Assembly: GCA_937872165.1 (NCBI GenBank)
Contig: CALMOR010000237.1
Coordinates: 1 to 24,083, forward strand
From: an uncultured Burkholderiales bacterium
GTDB taxonomy: Bacteria > Pseudomonadota > Gammaproteobacteria > Burkholderiales > Burkholderiaceae_D
DNA: 24,083 nucleotides
Direction: 5' to 3'
Made by a program: the position numbers and the translations under genes. This document shows positions 23,010 through 24,083 of the stretch, piece by piece. Position 1 is the stretch's first letter. Each line of letters opens with the position of its first letter. Under the pieces are notes generated by a model that made no database searches, was not told the DNA's origin, and worked only from the letters and a program-made list of their open reading frames with translations.

Positions 23010-23125
23010 GCCTGACGATAACCTACTTTCACAAGCGTAATGCTAACTATCATCGGCGCAAAAGCGTTTCACGGTCCTGTTCGGGATGGGAAGGAGTGGT
23101 TCCACCTTGCTATGGTCATCAGGCA
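23010..23125 (-). rRNA. rrf: 5S ribosomal RNA
   Basis: The reverse strand begins TGCCTGATGACCATAGCAAG and contains CCCATCCCGAACAGGACCGTG, then CGCCGATGATAGT and GTGAAAGTAGGTTATCGTCAGGC. The ends pair (GCCTGA with TCAGGC) as in 5S helix I, giving about 115 nt. The sequence is of betaproteobacterial type. Ends may be off by a few bases. Confidence 0.96.
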
Positions 23126-23309
23126 TGACTTGTAAATCCTCTTGCGCGCAAAGTTGCTTGCGTCAAGCGGACCAATCTGGGAAGAAGCAAGGCTTTGCAT
23201 TTTCGTTCAGCGAGCGTGATTGCATCGCTTTGATACCGACAACCATTGTTGGCCTGCCGATATAGCGGCACTTCACACATACTCAATTCCATAACAACCA
23301 ATGTTATAG
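23126..23309 (-). other. 23S-5S spacer of the rRNA operon
   Basis: About 184 bp, more AT-rich than the protein-coding part of the window. No tRNA is visible. A small stem, ATAACA (23291-23296) with TGTTAT (23302-23307), flanks the 23S 3' end and may take part in processing. Confidence 0.6.

Positions 23310-24083
<774 letters not shown>

Noticed and set aside
22406..23128. A 240-codon + strand frame between oxlT and the 5S gene
   Set aside because: No ribosome binding site, Arg/Ser-rich, runs through the rRNA terminator and into the 5S gene on the other strand.
23126..23309. Possible tRNA in the 23S-5S spacer
   Set aside because: No cloverleaf or T-loop (GGTTCGANTCC-type) sequence is visible on either strand.

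Overview
The window looks like chromosome from a high-GC betaproteobacterium, probably Burkholderiales. The 5S rRNA is of betaproteobacterial type, protein genes have strong G/C third-position bias, and the genes resemble those of soil carboxylate degraders. The species cannot be named from this sequence. The right end carries the tail of an rRNA operon (23S 3' part, 5S, terminator), transcribed leftward; everything else is catabolic.

Left block (1-5325): a reductive nicotinate module. A UPF0280/ApbE-like protein (cut by the window edge) and a 6-hydroxynicotinate reductase (hnr) run leftward. Ferredoxin-NADP reductase (fpr), a TetR regulator and an enamidase (ena) run rightward. Hnr and enamidase catalyse consecutive steps known from Eubacterium barkeri: 6-hydroxynicotinate to 1,4,5,6-tetrahydro-6-oxonicotinate to 2-formylglutarate plus ammonia. 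The hnr-fpr intergenic region has two 16-bp palindromes of related sequence, a plausible operator for the TetR protein.

Middle block (5613-11132): a gcl-hyi-glxR operon for glyoxylate to glycerate conversion, with a divergent LysR gene and then a convergent second LysR gene. A short stretch follows (11133-11510) with a 49-residue ORF and a clear intrinsic terminator.

Right block (11511-22144): an oxalate locus. oxc and frc form an operon. Upstream of it is a divergent Crp/Fnr-type regulator, followed by a convergent oxlT-like oxalate:formate antiporter. Downstream, in the same direction, are a second frc-like gene, an 87-residue unknown protein, a FAH-family protein, a ketopantoate-reductase-family protein and a LysR regulator. 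The ketopantoate-reductase homologue is best read as a candidate oxalyl-CoA reductase, the role shown for PanE2 in Methylobacterium extorquens. If so, oxalyl-CoA has two fates here: decarboxylation by Oxc (formate, energy) and reduction to glyoxylate, which the neighbouring gcl-hyi-glxR operon turns into glycerate. The same perfect palindrome, TTGAC-N4-GTCAA, lies between oxc and the Crp/Fnr gene and again upstream of oxlT, which suggests a small oxalate regulon.

Functional assignments rest on remembered family sequences and visible motifs; no database search was run.
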